Assembly: GCF_001029285.1 (NCBI RefSeq) | Contig: NZ_LDZY01000007.1 | Coordinates: forward strand, 186,001 to 250,000 | Direction: 5' to 3' | Length of the DNA stretch: 64,000 nucleotides | Origin: Desulfosporosinus acididurans | Lineage (GTDB): Bacteria > Bacillota > Desulfitobacteriia > Desulfitobacteriales > Desulfitobacteriaceae | Shown here: piece by piece, positions 17,316 to 26,771 of the stretch | How the letters are laid out: every line of letters starts with the position of its first letter | Numbering within the stretch: position 1 is the stretch's first letter | The notes under the pieces: model-generated | The model's input: the letters and a program-made list of their open reading frames with translations, nothing else | The model's database searches: none | What the model was told of the DNA's origin: nothing | Position numbers and translations under genes: made by a program

Positions 17316-17651
17316 ATGGCTAAGTATGAAAAAACGATTACTGGTCAATTTGAGGAAGTGGTTAACCATTTGCAAGAGGATATTGGAAATAGTGGATTAA
17401 CTATGAATTTAGTCGATGAGAGCAATTACATTTCTGGAAATACAAATATAGCCGTTCGGGTTTACGATAAATATTTTATGAGAAATGGAAACAGAGCGAG
17501 TTTAAGCCTCACCGTAGTGGGACATGGCGATAATATTTTTATTTCTGCGATTGGTGCTGGTGGAGGGAAAGGTGTTCTTTTTAACTTCAGTCTAGGTGCG
17601 GAAGAAGATATGGTGGCCATAGTGCAAGAGAGCATTGAACGAATGGAATAA
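17316..17651 (+). CDS. DUF6054-like protein
   Basis: 111 aa. MAKYEKTITGQFEEVVNHL, VAVRVYDKY-type centre (IAVRVYDKYFMRNGNRASL) and FISAIGAGGG match my memory of the DUF6054 family, small alpha/beta proteins of unknown function in Clostridia. ATG 17316 is preferred to 17298. Stands alone between R2 and R1. Confidence 0.65.
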   Translation: MAKYEKTITGQFEEVVNHLQEDIGNSGLTMNLVDESNYISGNTNIAVRVYDKYFMRNGNRASLSLTVVGHGDNIFISAIGAGGGKGVLFNFSLGAEEDMVAIVQESIERME

Positions 17652-17704
17652 TTTCTTCTATATTTATAGAAGGCCATTTTCAATTCAGATCCTAGCCATT
17701 TAGC

Positions 17705-17825
17705 CGCACCCGCTACCCTCACCCCCAAATCCGCATAAACCCAGTCAACCCACCGAACTCATTCAATCCCGCAGGATGGGATGTGGTTGTCTGGGGGATA
17801 TTGGGAATGTGGAGGGATATGGAGC
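17705..17825 (+). repeat. R1 repeat, copy 2
   Basis: CTACCCTCACCCCCAAATCC, core TTCAATCCCGCAGGATGGGA, right arm GGGAATGTGGAGGGATATGG. Confidence 0.8.
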
Positions 17826-17888
17826 GGGGAATTGGTCATATGAATACGGATGATTAACATTATCACTAATGTGGAGAGTGATTAGAAG

Positions 17889-18053
17889 ATGAAGATACAA
17901 TTAAAGATTGCCGTAATCGTCGTATTGGTAGTATCAACCTTGTTCGTTACTATTTGGATATATATTCAACCCCCGAAGATTGACAAAAATTCTGCAAATA
18001 AAATTAATGATTATATGCATGAACATAATATGCCAGCACCAACTAAGGAATAA
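17889..18053 (+). CDS. Small single-pass membrane protein, 54 aa
   Basis: One N-terminal membrane segment (KIAVIVVLVVSTLFVTIWIY) and a short hydrophilic tail. GAGAGTGATTAG precedes, a weak ribosome site. Lies as a single gene between two R1 copies, which supports it being real. Confidence 0.5.
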   Translation: MKIQLKIAVIVVLVVSTLFVTIWIYIQPPKIDKNSANKINDYMHEHNMPAPTKE

Positions 18054-18103
18054 ATATTCTGGGTATTCTGGACACCTAATCAATAACAAATACATCGTAT
18101 CTC

Positions 18104-18210
18104 GCCCCAGCTATAAATCCCAGCCTCAGTCAAACCACCGAACTCCTTCAATCCCGCAGGATGTGGATGGACTTGGATATTGAATATTTGGACTGGAAAG
18201 GTGGAGGAAT
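18104..18210 (+). repeat. R1 repeat, copy 3
   Basis: CCACCGAACTCCTTCAATCC, GCAGGATG, then a diverged right arm ending GGAAAGGTGGAGGAATGAG. Confidence 0.75.
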
Positions 18211-18333
18211 GAGTTTATGGAGTGTTATGGTTACGAAGAGTATTTTAAAGGAAGATGAGATACGAAGGTCGGATTGGGGAAAAAGGCTAAACATAGAAAC
18301 TAAGTTAATTGACTGAGTAGCAAGGTGAAATAT

Positions 18334-18948
18334 ATGGAAAAGAGAAGAGTATGTGTCCTTGGCGATAGCATCTCGATACACTACAGCCCATTTTTGGAAA
18401 AGATAATAAGCAGTAGGTTTAAGTATCAACAAAAGTGCCAGGTTATTGAAGCTCTCAAGGATTTGGATAAGCCAAATGGGGCTAATGCGGGTGACAGTAA
18501 TATGGTCCTGGAGTATTTAAGAGATGAAGAGAAAAAAGGTGTATGTTACGACATATTGCTCGTGAATTGTGGTTTACATGATATAAGGGTAGATCGTAAC
18601 ACTAATCAAATTCAAACTGAGAAAGAGCATTATGAGGAGAATTTAAAACAAATTTGTGAAGTTGCCTTGAAAATGTCACAAAGAATGTTTTGGATTACGA
18701 CTACCCCAGTTATTGATATAATCCATAACCGTAGATCTGAAGGATTTCTAAGGTATGGCAAAGATGTTGAACTCTATAACAATTTGGCACATAAAATAAT
18801 GGACAATTATCAAATACCAATTATTGATTTATTTTCATTTACTAGCAGCCTAGGAAACAATATTTATTATGATCATGTACACTTTACAGAAGAAGTAAGG
18901 GCATTACAAGCAGCTTTTATTACTGGATGCTTATTTAGTATTGGATAA
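18334..18948 (+). CDS. SGNH/GDSL-family hydrolase
   Basis: 204 aa. Block I VLGDSISIHY (catalytic Ser), block III-like VNCGLHDIR in place of GxND, and DHVHFTEEV carrying the Asp and His of the triad. Family members are esterases or acyl-hydrolases on sugars, lipids or cell-wall acetyl groups. No signal peptide, so probably cytoplasmic. AAGGTG precedes ATG 18334. Single gene between R1 copies. Confidence 0.85.
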   Translation: MEKRRVCVLGDSISIHYSPFLEKIISSRFKYQQKCQVIEALKDLDKPNGANAGDSNMVLEYLRDEEKKGVCYDILLVNCGLHDIRVDRNTNQIQTEKEHYEENLKQICEVALKMSQRMFWITTTPVIDIIHNRRSEGFLRYGKDVELYNNLAHKIMDNYQIPIIDLFSFTSSLGNNIYYDHVHFTEEVRALQAAFITGCLFSIG

Positions 18949-18965
18949 AACAGCTGATTACTTCT

Positions 18966-19160
18966 AGCCCACCCTCACCCCCAAATCCCCATATACCCCC
19001 AGTTCGCCAATCAAACCCACCGAACTCCTTCAATCCCGTAGGAGGGGATGAACTTAGCCAGTGGATAATAAAAGTCCTTGGCGAACAGGAAAGCCGTGAG
19101 GGATGCGTTGGGTGACAACTAACAGAGCGTTTTTGGACGCTCTGTTTACTTCTTTATTGA
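18966..19160 (+). repeat. R1 repeat, copy 4, with terminator extension
   Basis: CACCCCCAAATCCCC left arm, CTCCTTCAATCCCGTAGGAG core. A terminator ACAGAGCG (19122) / CGCTCTGT (19137) with T-run follows, then GAAACGGAGGATAATCGTGG, an extension also seen after copies 10 and 11. Confidence 0.8.
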
Positions 19161-19243
19161 AGGAAACGGAGGATAATCGTGGAACTACTAAGAAGGATGG
19201 ACACTAAAATTTGAGATAGCATAATAGAAGGTGATACATTATT

Positions 19244-19798
19244 TTGCTTAATCATATCGGTACACAAACCATCATAACACAAAGACTAATTCTCCGAAAA
19301 TTTGAAATAGCTGACACCCAAAGCGTATTTGAAACATGGATGAGTGATCCAGAAGTTCAAAATAATTACGGTGAGAATGCGTGTGAAACCATTTCTGAAA
19401 CTCAACAGATATTAGAAAAATGGATCAGCTCGTATGACAGTAACGAGTTTTACAGATGGTCAATAATTCTAAAAGAAACAAATAGAAATATAGGGCAAAT
19501 TGCGTTCTATCTTATGGACAGTAAAAATCAGAGAGCCGATGTGGAATATTGCATAGGACAATCTTTCTGGGGTAATGGGTATGCGTCAGAAGCCTTAAAA
19601 GCCCTAATAGAATATGCTTTCAGAAATGTTGGTATCAATCGAGTACAGGCGTTTCATAGAAGCAAAAATATTTTATCGGGCAAAGTACTGCAAAAATCCG
19701 GGATGAAATACGAAGGGACTTTAAGGCAATATTTAATCCACAAAGATGAATTTGATGACTGCATTATGTATGCTATTATCAGGGATGATTGGTTGTAG
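19244..19798 (+). CDS. GNAT N-acetyltransferase (RimJ/RimL type)
   Basis: 184 aa. ITQRLILRKFEIADTQSVFE start, VEYCIGQSFWGNGYASEALK is the acetyl-CoA loop (its Q/R-x-x-G-x-G/A appears as GNGYAS), then NVGINRVQAFHRSKN and LQKSGMKYEGTLR. Acetylates a small molecule or protein N-terminus; no closer assignment. TTG start with GAAGGTGAT ahead. Confidence 0.88.
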   Translation: MLNHIGTQTIITQRLILRKFEIADTQSVFETWMSDPEVQNNYGENACETISETQQILEKWISSYDSNEFYRWSIILKETNRNIGQIAFYLMDSKNQRADVEYCIGQSFWGNGYASEALKALIEYAFRNVGINRVQAFHRSKNILSGKVLQKSGMKYEGTLRQYLIHKDEFDDCIMYAIIRDDWL

Positions 19799-19840
19799 TT
19801 GGAACCTACTCCCCGTATAGCAAATTACCTGCTGTTGCGC

Positions 19841-19985
19841 ACCAGCTACCCCTAAACCCAAAATCCCCACCAATGTGATAAAATCCACAGCCACCAGTCA
19901 ACCACCGGGCTCCTTCAATCCTGCAGGATGAGATGTGCTTACCTAGTGGATACCCTGGGGAAGGTGGGGATACGGGAAACCGGAT
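19841..19985 (+). repeat. R1 repeat, copy 5
   Basis: CTACCCCTAAACCCAAAATC, core CTTCAATCCTGCAGGATGAG, right arm GGGGAAGGTGGGGATACGGG. The stretch to 20204 holds no convincing gene; a 78-codon frame here runs through the repeat itself. Confidence 0.75.
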
Positions 19986-20204
19986 CGGGTGGTGGTATAA
20001 ACAACTTTATATCAGCTTATAAATTGCCGTGGCGCGATGGGCGCTTCGGCTCTTTTAATTTTGATGGTAAGATTTGCAGGGATTTAAGGGATTTTGTGGA
20101 ATTAGAATCACAAGATGGTTCCTTATTTGATAAGTTAAAGAGCCGAAAGCAAAGCATATCCTGAAGAGGTACGATTCGGTTGCTTTTTTATTACTGATTT
20201 TGTG

Positions 20205-21223
20205 ATGGACATCAACAAAATTACCCAGAATGCATGGGAGAGATTAGAGTGCAAAGAGATTTTAGGTACCTTCGTGACAAGTATGGTGAAGCTGGAGCAA
20301 GGGATATATTTGAAAAAATATGTATTAAACTATTTCAGTCAAAGTTTGAAAATACTTATGGTGTACGTGTTACTCAGGGTGATGGCGGCATAGATGTTTT
20401 CGTAGGAGATTTTGATGAAGAGATTAATGTTTATCAGTGTAAATATTTTATTGATGGAGTGGGAAATTCCCAGAAGGAACAAATAAGAGATTCTTTCAAA
20501 ACTGTAGTAGAATCAGATGCTTATAAAGCTAAGTCTTGGTATTTATGTTTGCCTTGCATTCTTTCTGTGGAAGAGCAGAAGTGGTGGTCAACGTGGAAAA
20601 CTCGTTCTTCAAGTTCTTTTGGTATTTCGATTATGCTATATGATGGAAGTTACTTAATTACTGAACTAATAAAGGCCGACTTGTACGACCGTGAGTTTGA
20701 TGAAGATATCCGAAATATGCTAAAAGAAGTATTAGAATATATTAATTTTGAGAGACAGCGTATCTACGATGAAATTATATACTCCATCAATGATTTTGAA
20801 GACGTGGATTATGATGAGTGTATTTTTATTAAAAAAATTGAAAGTGCAAAAATCACGGACACAGGTAGCTGTAAGAATGAGTTTTTCAATGCTGAAATTT
20901 CGAAAAGCATCTTAGAAAGTAAGGGCGATGAGACGGAGCTAAGAGTTTATAGGCAGCTTAAGATGAAGATTCAAAGTATATGGAACACACAATATCGTTT
21001 ATATGCAAACGAAAGTGATGGCAACAAATTACTTGCTCAGACTTACATGCGAATTGAGGATAGTGATACTACCACTCTTGAATCTTTGAATGAGATAAAT
21101 CTACTGGCTAAAAAAGGAATCCTTCACCAACTAGCGGATGAATGTACCGTTGGTTGGATAAAGAACTATGGTAAGAAGCTGGAGGAGTATCTACTTCGTG
21201 AGAAGGAGGGTGAGCAACATTGA
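20205..21223 (+). CDS. ABC-three-component system effector, Mrr-like nuclease (frameshifted near start)
   Basis: About 339 aa if one base is restored. MDINKITQNAWERLE (frame from 20205) continues in another frame as DFRYLRDKYGEAGARDIFEKI, so one A seems lost near 20253. About residues 60-90 hold the nuclease motif GDGGIDVFVGDF ... NVYQCKYF (D plus QxK of Mrr-like folds). The C-terminal half (helical, REKEGEQH end) would couple to the ATPase. It overlaps the next gene by 4 bases. ABC-three-component operons are described as conflict systems with an SMC-like ATPase, a middle component and an effector. If unrepaired, translation from 20234 gives a protein with a different first dozen residues. 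Confidence 0.75.
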
Positions 21224-21711
21224 GTATTTTTTACAATGTCTCCTTAGATACTTTTATTATTGACTCGATCCGAATTCTTGTTCTTATCTTGGCTTTTGAA
21301 GATAAACACGGGTTTAAACTAACTGATAATAAAATTAAGCTCTATGATTACTATTTGAAATTCCCCGCAACCATGTTGAGTGGCGAAGATCTAAACTCAA
21401 TCGTTAGACAAAATTTTGACGAATACTATGCTTTCTTTCATTGGAAACCAGACCTAATTCAATATAGGAAAGTAATAAATTATCTTGTGTCAAAAGACCT
21501 AATTGCTGTTGAAATAAAAGATAACGATAAATGCTACGCAATTACTAGTAGAGGGGTCGAACTAGTAAGTTCATTGAAAAGCAAATACAAGAACAGGTTG
21601 GTTAAATTTGCTACGCATGTTCAAAAGAAAATCTCAAAGATATCGGATAAAAAGATAGAAGAGGATATTCTTCAGAAAACAAATCTGCTCAAACGGGTAC
21701 TGGAGGTGTAG
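21220..21711 (+). CDS. ABC-three-component system middle component
   Basis: 163 aa. Winged-helix-like centre (DLIQYRKVINYLVSKDLIAV ... YAITSRGVELVSSL) with helical ends. Size, position between effector and ATPase, and the ATGA-like overlap fit the middle component; I cannot assign the subtype. The next gene follows after two bases. Confidence 0.75.
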   Translation: MSIFYNVSLDTFIIDSIRILVLILAFEDKHGFKLTDNKIKLYDYYLKFPATMLSGEDLNSIVRQNFDEYYAFFHWKPDLIQYRKVINYLVSKDLIAVEIKDNDKCYAITSRGVELVSSLKSKYKNRLVKFATHVQKKISKISDKKIEEDILQKTNLLKRVLEV

Positions 21712-21713
21712 CA

Positions 21714-23614
21714 ATGAAACCCAGGTTCGTGTTATTGAAACTAACCCTTGTTGGTAATAGAAAGAATTACATAGTCAAATTTAAGGATGGGTTGAACTAT
21801 ATCTCGGGTCCAACTTCAACAGGAAAAACGTCCATTCTTGAAATGATTGATTATGCACTTGGTTCTAAGGGGCATAAAGATTATATTGAAATTGGCGCAA
21901 ACTCTACTGATGTTGAGTTGGAATTAAAGATCGGTTTGGAGCAGTACAAAATAAGAAGAAAGCTCTTTAATTTTAAAGCACCAATTATCTTAGAACAATG
22001 GGATGGGGAAAAAATATTTACAGATTCTTCAATCGACTAGAGATCGATTCACCAAGCAATAACAATTCATTATCTGCTTTTTTAGTTGAGAAACTTGGTT
22101 TAGCTGACTTGAAAATAAGTAATCAAAGCTTTAGTTTTCGAGACTTATTTAAATATTCTTATTTAAAGCAAACTGAAATAGATAATGAAGACATAATGGA
22201 TGAACAAGAATGGGCAAAGAACCTTAAGAGAAAGGCAACTTTTGAGATTATATTTAATATCTATGATGAACTGCTGGCAGGTTTAAAATCTAATTTGAAA
22301 GACAAGGAAGAGGAACTTAAAGAGTATAAAATAAAATTTATTGGGATTAAAGATTTTCTCACTAATACTGAAATTGTTGATATAGAAAAGTACCAGGAAC
22401 AAAAGAAGAAAATGGAAACTGAATTGAATGAACAACGAAAGGTGCTCGCTAGTATAAAGGCCGATAAAGGTATTAAAACCAATTTATCATCGAGCCTACA
22501 AAGTAAAATTGTTAAGCTTAAAACAGAGTTAGGGTTATTAGGGGAAACAAAACACGATCAAAGGCAGTTCATTAGTAAGCTTCGACTTCTTGTTAATCAG
22601 TATCAAAGTGAAATTGATAAGAAGGAAATGGCACTTGAGGGCTACCAGGCTCTTAATAAATATGAATATATAGTTTGCCCAAACTGCCTGAAACCTGTTA
22701 ATAGACCAGATTCTGTTGAGAGTTGTTGTCTTTGTGGTAGTGAAAAAGATGATTATGAAATTAGCGAGTTACTTGTTATTAAAAAAGAAGTAAGGTCACT
22801 GAAACTTAAAATAGCAGAACTTAGAAAGTTTATTAATACAGAAGAAATCAAGTACGATGAAATTCTAAAAAAAGAGAAACTTTTAAAACTGGAATTGCTA
22901 GATGCCGAACTCGAGATTCAGCACCTTTATAAGGATTACGTTAACCCGCATATCGAACAGATTGAGCAACTGAATTATGAGATTGGTAAAAAGAATCGGG
23001 TTCTCTTAGAGCTTGATCAAAGTTTATCGATGCTGGATGAGCTTCAACGGCTAGAACTGGTGATAAAAAGTAAAGAAGAATCGATCGCAAATCTTAAAGA
23101 TAGGATTAAATCTACTGAATTAAATGCGATAGATAAGCAGGATGTAATTAGACAGTTATCAAATAAATTTTATGATATCTTAAGTGCTTTCAACTTCCCA
23201 AAACTTGATACAGCGTTTATTGAGGGAAAAACCTATTTGCCCTATGTGCGAAATCGTTTATACCGAAGTTTGGGTAGTCTAGCTGGTGTTACATTAATAA
23301 CCATGGCATATTATTTGGCGATCCTACTAGAAGCTTGTGTTGAAAATCGTAATCATCTTAATCTGCTGATAATTGATTCACCAAGAAAAAACCTTGGAGC
23401 TAAAGCTGAACAAGAGGAATTTAAAGATGAAGAGATATTTAACTCAATAATAAGATATTTTGTTACACTAGAGGAAACTCTAGGGGACAAGATACAACTA
23501 ATTGTGGTAAATAATGGTTACCCTGATTTCTTACTTAAGAAGTTTATTATAGAAGAATTTGATGGTGATGGGAAAAAGGGATTACCTTATGGTTTGATTG
23601 ACGATGCAATATAA
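21714..23614 (+). CDS. SMC/RecN-like ABC ATPase of the three-component system (frameshift at about 22012)
   Basis: Walker A is in LNYISGPTSTGKTSILEMID (residues about 27-46). The frame ends at 22038, but from 22012 the -1 frame continues in register with EIDSPSNNNSLSAFLVEKLG to 23614. A six-A run (GGGGAAAAAATATT) is the likely site of a lost base. Then come a coiled coil, a rubredoxin-like zinc hook (CPNCLKP ... CCLCG), a second coil, a signature region and Walker B LNLLIIDSPRKN. Full length about 634 aa. A programmed slip is less likely because the A-run is not in the slippery register. Confidence 0.8.
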
Positions 23615-23825
23615 ATCCAACGAATTTGGAAGTTATATTACTAAAACATGTTGGTTAATAGTATGGGGGTTGTTGATTTCTGGAAAATTTAAAATAGTAA
23701 ATTTATGTTAGGGTTAATGTGTCAGAGGTAAAGACTGAAAGGCTATCCTAGAATGTAAAAATAGAGGTAGGGGTAAAAATAGTGCTAGCAAGGAAAATTC
23801 GTAATAATGTTGATGGCTAATAAAC

Positions 23826-24120
23826 GTACTGATTAAGTCAGACCTCCAATGCTAGGGGAAAACTTAATAATCCCCACCTGCGATAGCGGGGTTAAAACCC
23901 AAATATTTAAACGGCTTTGCGAATCCAGGGCGTGTTGCTCTGGATTTTTACTTATATAGGTAAATAAGGGAGACCTTGAACAACAATTCAACAATTTGCT
24001 TAGGCACGGTGGGAAAATTTGGAATAAACGGGAGGTATTGAGCGGTTTGGTGTTGTTAGCGGAGTAACAGGCCGGACCCCAATCCCCTCAGTCAGCGAAC
24101 AACTTAACGCAGCAATATGA
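23826..24120 (+). repeat. R2 repeat, copy 2
   Basis: TACTGATTAAGTCAGACCTC lead, CCCCACCTGCGATAGCGGGG stem, terminator AATCCAGGGC/GCTCTGGATT (23922-23946) with TTTT, then diverged promoter part and CCAATCCCCTCAGTCAGCG. It follows the ABC operon and would terminate it. Nothing else in 23615-24234. Confidence 0.75.
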
Positions 24121-24234
24121 TGGCGGGGGGATGGTATTTAGTTACGATGGGTGCAGGGTTGGTAAGGAGAAGTAGAAGAGACCAGGGCTAGATCCATCCC
24201 CAACTTGAAGCGGTGTTGTAGATAAATTCGTATT

Positions 24235-24537
24235 TTACTTCCTGTTCTTTACGAAGTATGCTGTGGCTTTTTTTAGGATTTCAACCTCTTCTTCAAGTTC
24301 TTTGATACGTCGCTGAGCTTTCTTTAACTCGGCTTCATCTGGCTTCATGTTTCCTGAACCAGGAAAAGTGTTATCGGGATCGGTCTTAAATTGCTCTGCC
24401 CACTTGTAGATTGTATTAACGTGTAATCCCAGTTCTTTGGATAAACTGGAGGCTGTTCTTCGACCATCCAAATAGATTTGAGCGATCTCTTTTTTAAATT
24501 CCGAATCATAATTCTTTTTTTTTTTCATCATGACCAT
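24235..24537 (-). CDS. IS3-type transposase OrfA, orphan
   Basis: 100 aa. KNYDSEFKKEIAQIYLDGRR, helix-turn-helix (SSLSKELGLHVNTIYKWAEQ) and C-terminal leucine zipper (LKKAQRRIKELEEEVEILKK) of IS3-family OrfA. OrfB, expected just downstream on the minus strand, is absent; R2 sequence lies there instead. So it is an inactive IS remnant. Confidence 0.85.
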   Translation of the reverse strand: MVMMKKKKNYDSEFKKEIAQIYLDGRRTASSLSKELGLHVNTIYKWAEQFKTDPDNTFPGSGNMKPDEAELKKAQRRIKELEEEVEILKKATAYFVKNRK

Positions 24538-24697
24538 ATTATACTAGTCATTCTTGGTGTCCATAAAAGCCATTACAGCGCATTGTATATAAAAGTAATT
24601 AATGTATGTTATTAATTACATTCCTATGATAATATATTTAATGAAAATTATTACAAATATTAAAAGGTAAAATCGGATATTTGGATTCTCATAGGCG

Positions 24698-26098
24698 GTG
24701 TTAATTTTGTATCAAACAGTTAGGAAATGGCTTAAAAATAACTTCTTACGGGTTAAAAAATGGGCTTATAGAATTCTCATTATTATTGCAGTTATAGTTT
24801 CAAATACTATATTGAATATCGGTTCAGTAAGGTATTATCCAGATTTATTAAATTTTATAATGCAACCTTTAGAAAACTTAAAATATGATATAGATAATTA
24901 CAGGTATACATTAAGTACAATAATCCAAGGTATTTCTACCATATATGCTTTAGTTATTAGTAGTTCTCTAATATTCATGCAGATGTATCGAGATAATACT
25001 TCCATTAAAAGTTATGAATTATTTCCTAAAAAGAAGTTATATTGTTTTATGATTTTCACTCCAGTTATTATATGTGTAGATATATTTTTACTGATGACAT
25101 TACCACATGAAATCGCCGGATATTATAATATTCTAAATTTAATGATTATTTTTAATGCAATTGTTTTTATTTTCACAGGATTATTCATTATCTCCTTCAT
25201 AAACTGGTTAAATCCAGAGCGATTAATAAAGGATATCCTTATCAAGGCACAAAAAACCAAAAACATAGAAGAATTAAGAAAGCTAATAACAAGTCTTACT
25301 GAAATAATTATTAGTTCCTTAAAAGCAGGGGCTATTAATATTGCCATGTATGCTTTACAAGAGACGTATCCTATTTTAATTGATTTATCTAATAAAAACG
25401 GTTTAAGATACGCTGGGAATAAGGAAAGTGAATCTGATCATCCATTATGCATATTGGTCGATTCAATTTCAAAAATAATCTTAACAATTGGTGAAGAAAT
25501 CAAAAATAATGATTATAATGAATTGATATTTCAGATAATAACAGATTCTTTTATATGTTATTATAATTCATCTAACTCATCGCTTCTCCAATGGAAACAT
25601 CTCGGTGAAAGCATAAGAAAGTCAGTTAGTATTGTTTTGAAAGAATATATAGAAAGAAGGTTATATAAACAAGTTAAGAAATTCCTCAAGTCAATAATAG
25701 AACCATTGTTGAAATCAAGTTCTAAAAATGTAAATTTAACTTTATCTATAATTAACGATATATTACTTTTGATTTATGAAATCCCTAAAGCTGAATTTGT
25801 ACTAATATTATTAAATCAATCTAAACTATCATTAAATGAAATCGAATATGAAAATAAATTCAATGATGAAAATGATGGTCAAATAAATTTCAATAACATT
25901 AAAAACATTATTGTTCCAGAGGTAATAGGTTTAATAGAGAGTCATCTTCAATTATTTGAAAACGAGTCAAAAGATGAAATCGAGAAGATCAAAGATCTTA
26001 TAAATGAGTTAAAATCGATGATAGATATGGATAGTAGGAGAAGACAGCAAGGGGAAACTTCTGGGCCTGAGGTCGATGTCAACCTGGGAGTAGGTTAA
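24698..26098 (+). CDS. Hypothetical membrane protein with large soluble tail
   Basis: 466 aa from GTG (TTG 24707 also possible). Membrane segments at about 20-40, 75-95, 110-130 and 145-170. Then about 290 helical residues with no membrane segments, ending in a polar tail (RRRQQGETSGPE). AT-rich and unlike its neighbours. No family recognised; the arrangement resembles DUF2254-like proteins only loosely. Upstream of a diadenylate cyclase by 670 bp; a link is speculative. Confidence 0.7.
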   Translation: MLILYQTVRKWLKNNFLRVKKWAYRILIIIAVIVSNTILNIGSVRYYPDLLNFIMQPLENLKYDIDNYRYTLSTIIQGISTIYALVISSSLIFMQMYRDNTSIKSYELFPKKKLYCFMIFTPVIICVDIFLLMTLPHEIAGYYNILNLMIIFNAIVFIFTGLFIISFINWLNPERLIKDILIKAQKTKNIEELRKLITSLTEIIISSLKAGAINIAMYALQETYPILIDLSNKNGLRYAGNKESESDHPLCILVDSISKIILTIGEEIKNNDYNELIFQIITDSFICYYNSSNSSLLQWKHLGESIRKSVSIVLKEYIERRLYKQVKKFLKSIIEPLLKSSSKNVNLTLSIINDILLLIYEIPKAEFVLILLNQSKLSLNEIEYENKFNDENDGQINFNNIKNIIVPEVIGLIESHLQLFENESKDEIEKIKDLINELKSMIDMDSRRRQQGETSGPEVDVNLGVG

Positions 26099-26290
26099 TG
26101 ACTAACGGCTATCGTACTAGCGAATTGAGATATTGAATAGTGGTGGCATTAAGACTGTGAAAGAAATTTTTGAAGCAAGTGACGAAAAATTCTATCATTG
26201 AGAGATATTGGGGATTGGTACCGTCAAGAGTTTTTCGCAAATCTTCTCAGCTTGGTATGATAAAATACTCCCATTGACCCATTAGCTGAC

Positions 26291-26411
26291 TTGACATGGG
26301 GGTGAGGATGCTACCCTGAATCTCTTAGGGATGGGGCTTACCCAATAGGAATACTTCCTATGAGCCACAGCCCTCGACCCATCGAAGCATCCGAGCAGGG
26401 TCCAATGTCAA
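26291..26411 (+). ncRNA. Candidate structured RNA, nested stems
   Basis: Closing stem TTGACAT/ATGTCAA (26291/26405); then GGATGCT/AGCATCC (26306/26386); a side hairpin CCCT/AGGG (26314/26327); GATGGG/CCCATC (26330/26378); GGCT/AGCC (26335/26363); apical ATAGGAA-TAC-TTCCTAT (26345-26361). All are nested and almost all perfectly paired over 121 bases. It matches no RNA family I know. The rest of 26099-26771 has no gene, except a frame of about 45 codons ending at 26765 (ITEGIIKFLWKDLKGRIAEM) that looks like a gene end without a beginning. Confidence 0.55.
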
Positions 26412-26771
26412 GTTTAGCCCTAGATAATCCCGTTTTCCTTCAATTCGAAATTTTTTATCTACTGCCCTCTCTTCCGAGACAGGTGTACTCAAATTCCGTG
26501 GCAACTGCTCAGATTATCCGAGATGACTGCACGCAGTCAGCGAAATATTCATATTTTTAAGAAATGTGCCTGTGGATAAGACCTGGAACCCGTATGAATA
26601 AAGGAACCTATATTTTTACAGGCGCCTAAACCGGGGGAAAAATGTCGAAGCCGAGCTATAATTACCGAAGGAATTATTAAGTTTTTGTGGAAAGATCTTA
26701 AGGGAAGAATTGCAGAAATGGGTCGCTATGAGGACTTTATTGGCGAAAAACTAAAACGGAAGTGAAGAGAA

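Noticed and set aside
16331-19985. R1 copies as a CRISPR array
   Set aside because: Units are about 130 bp, imperfect, and separated by whole genes of different length; no cas genes.
22005-22040. Programmed -1 frameshift in the ABC ATPase
   Set aside because: The six-A run is not in the X-XXY-YYZ register, no downstream stimulator is evident, and other genes here show the same kind of defect.
26360-26560. 66-codon frame across the structured RNA region
   Set aside because: Runs through the stems, lacks a ribosome site and resembles no protein.
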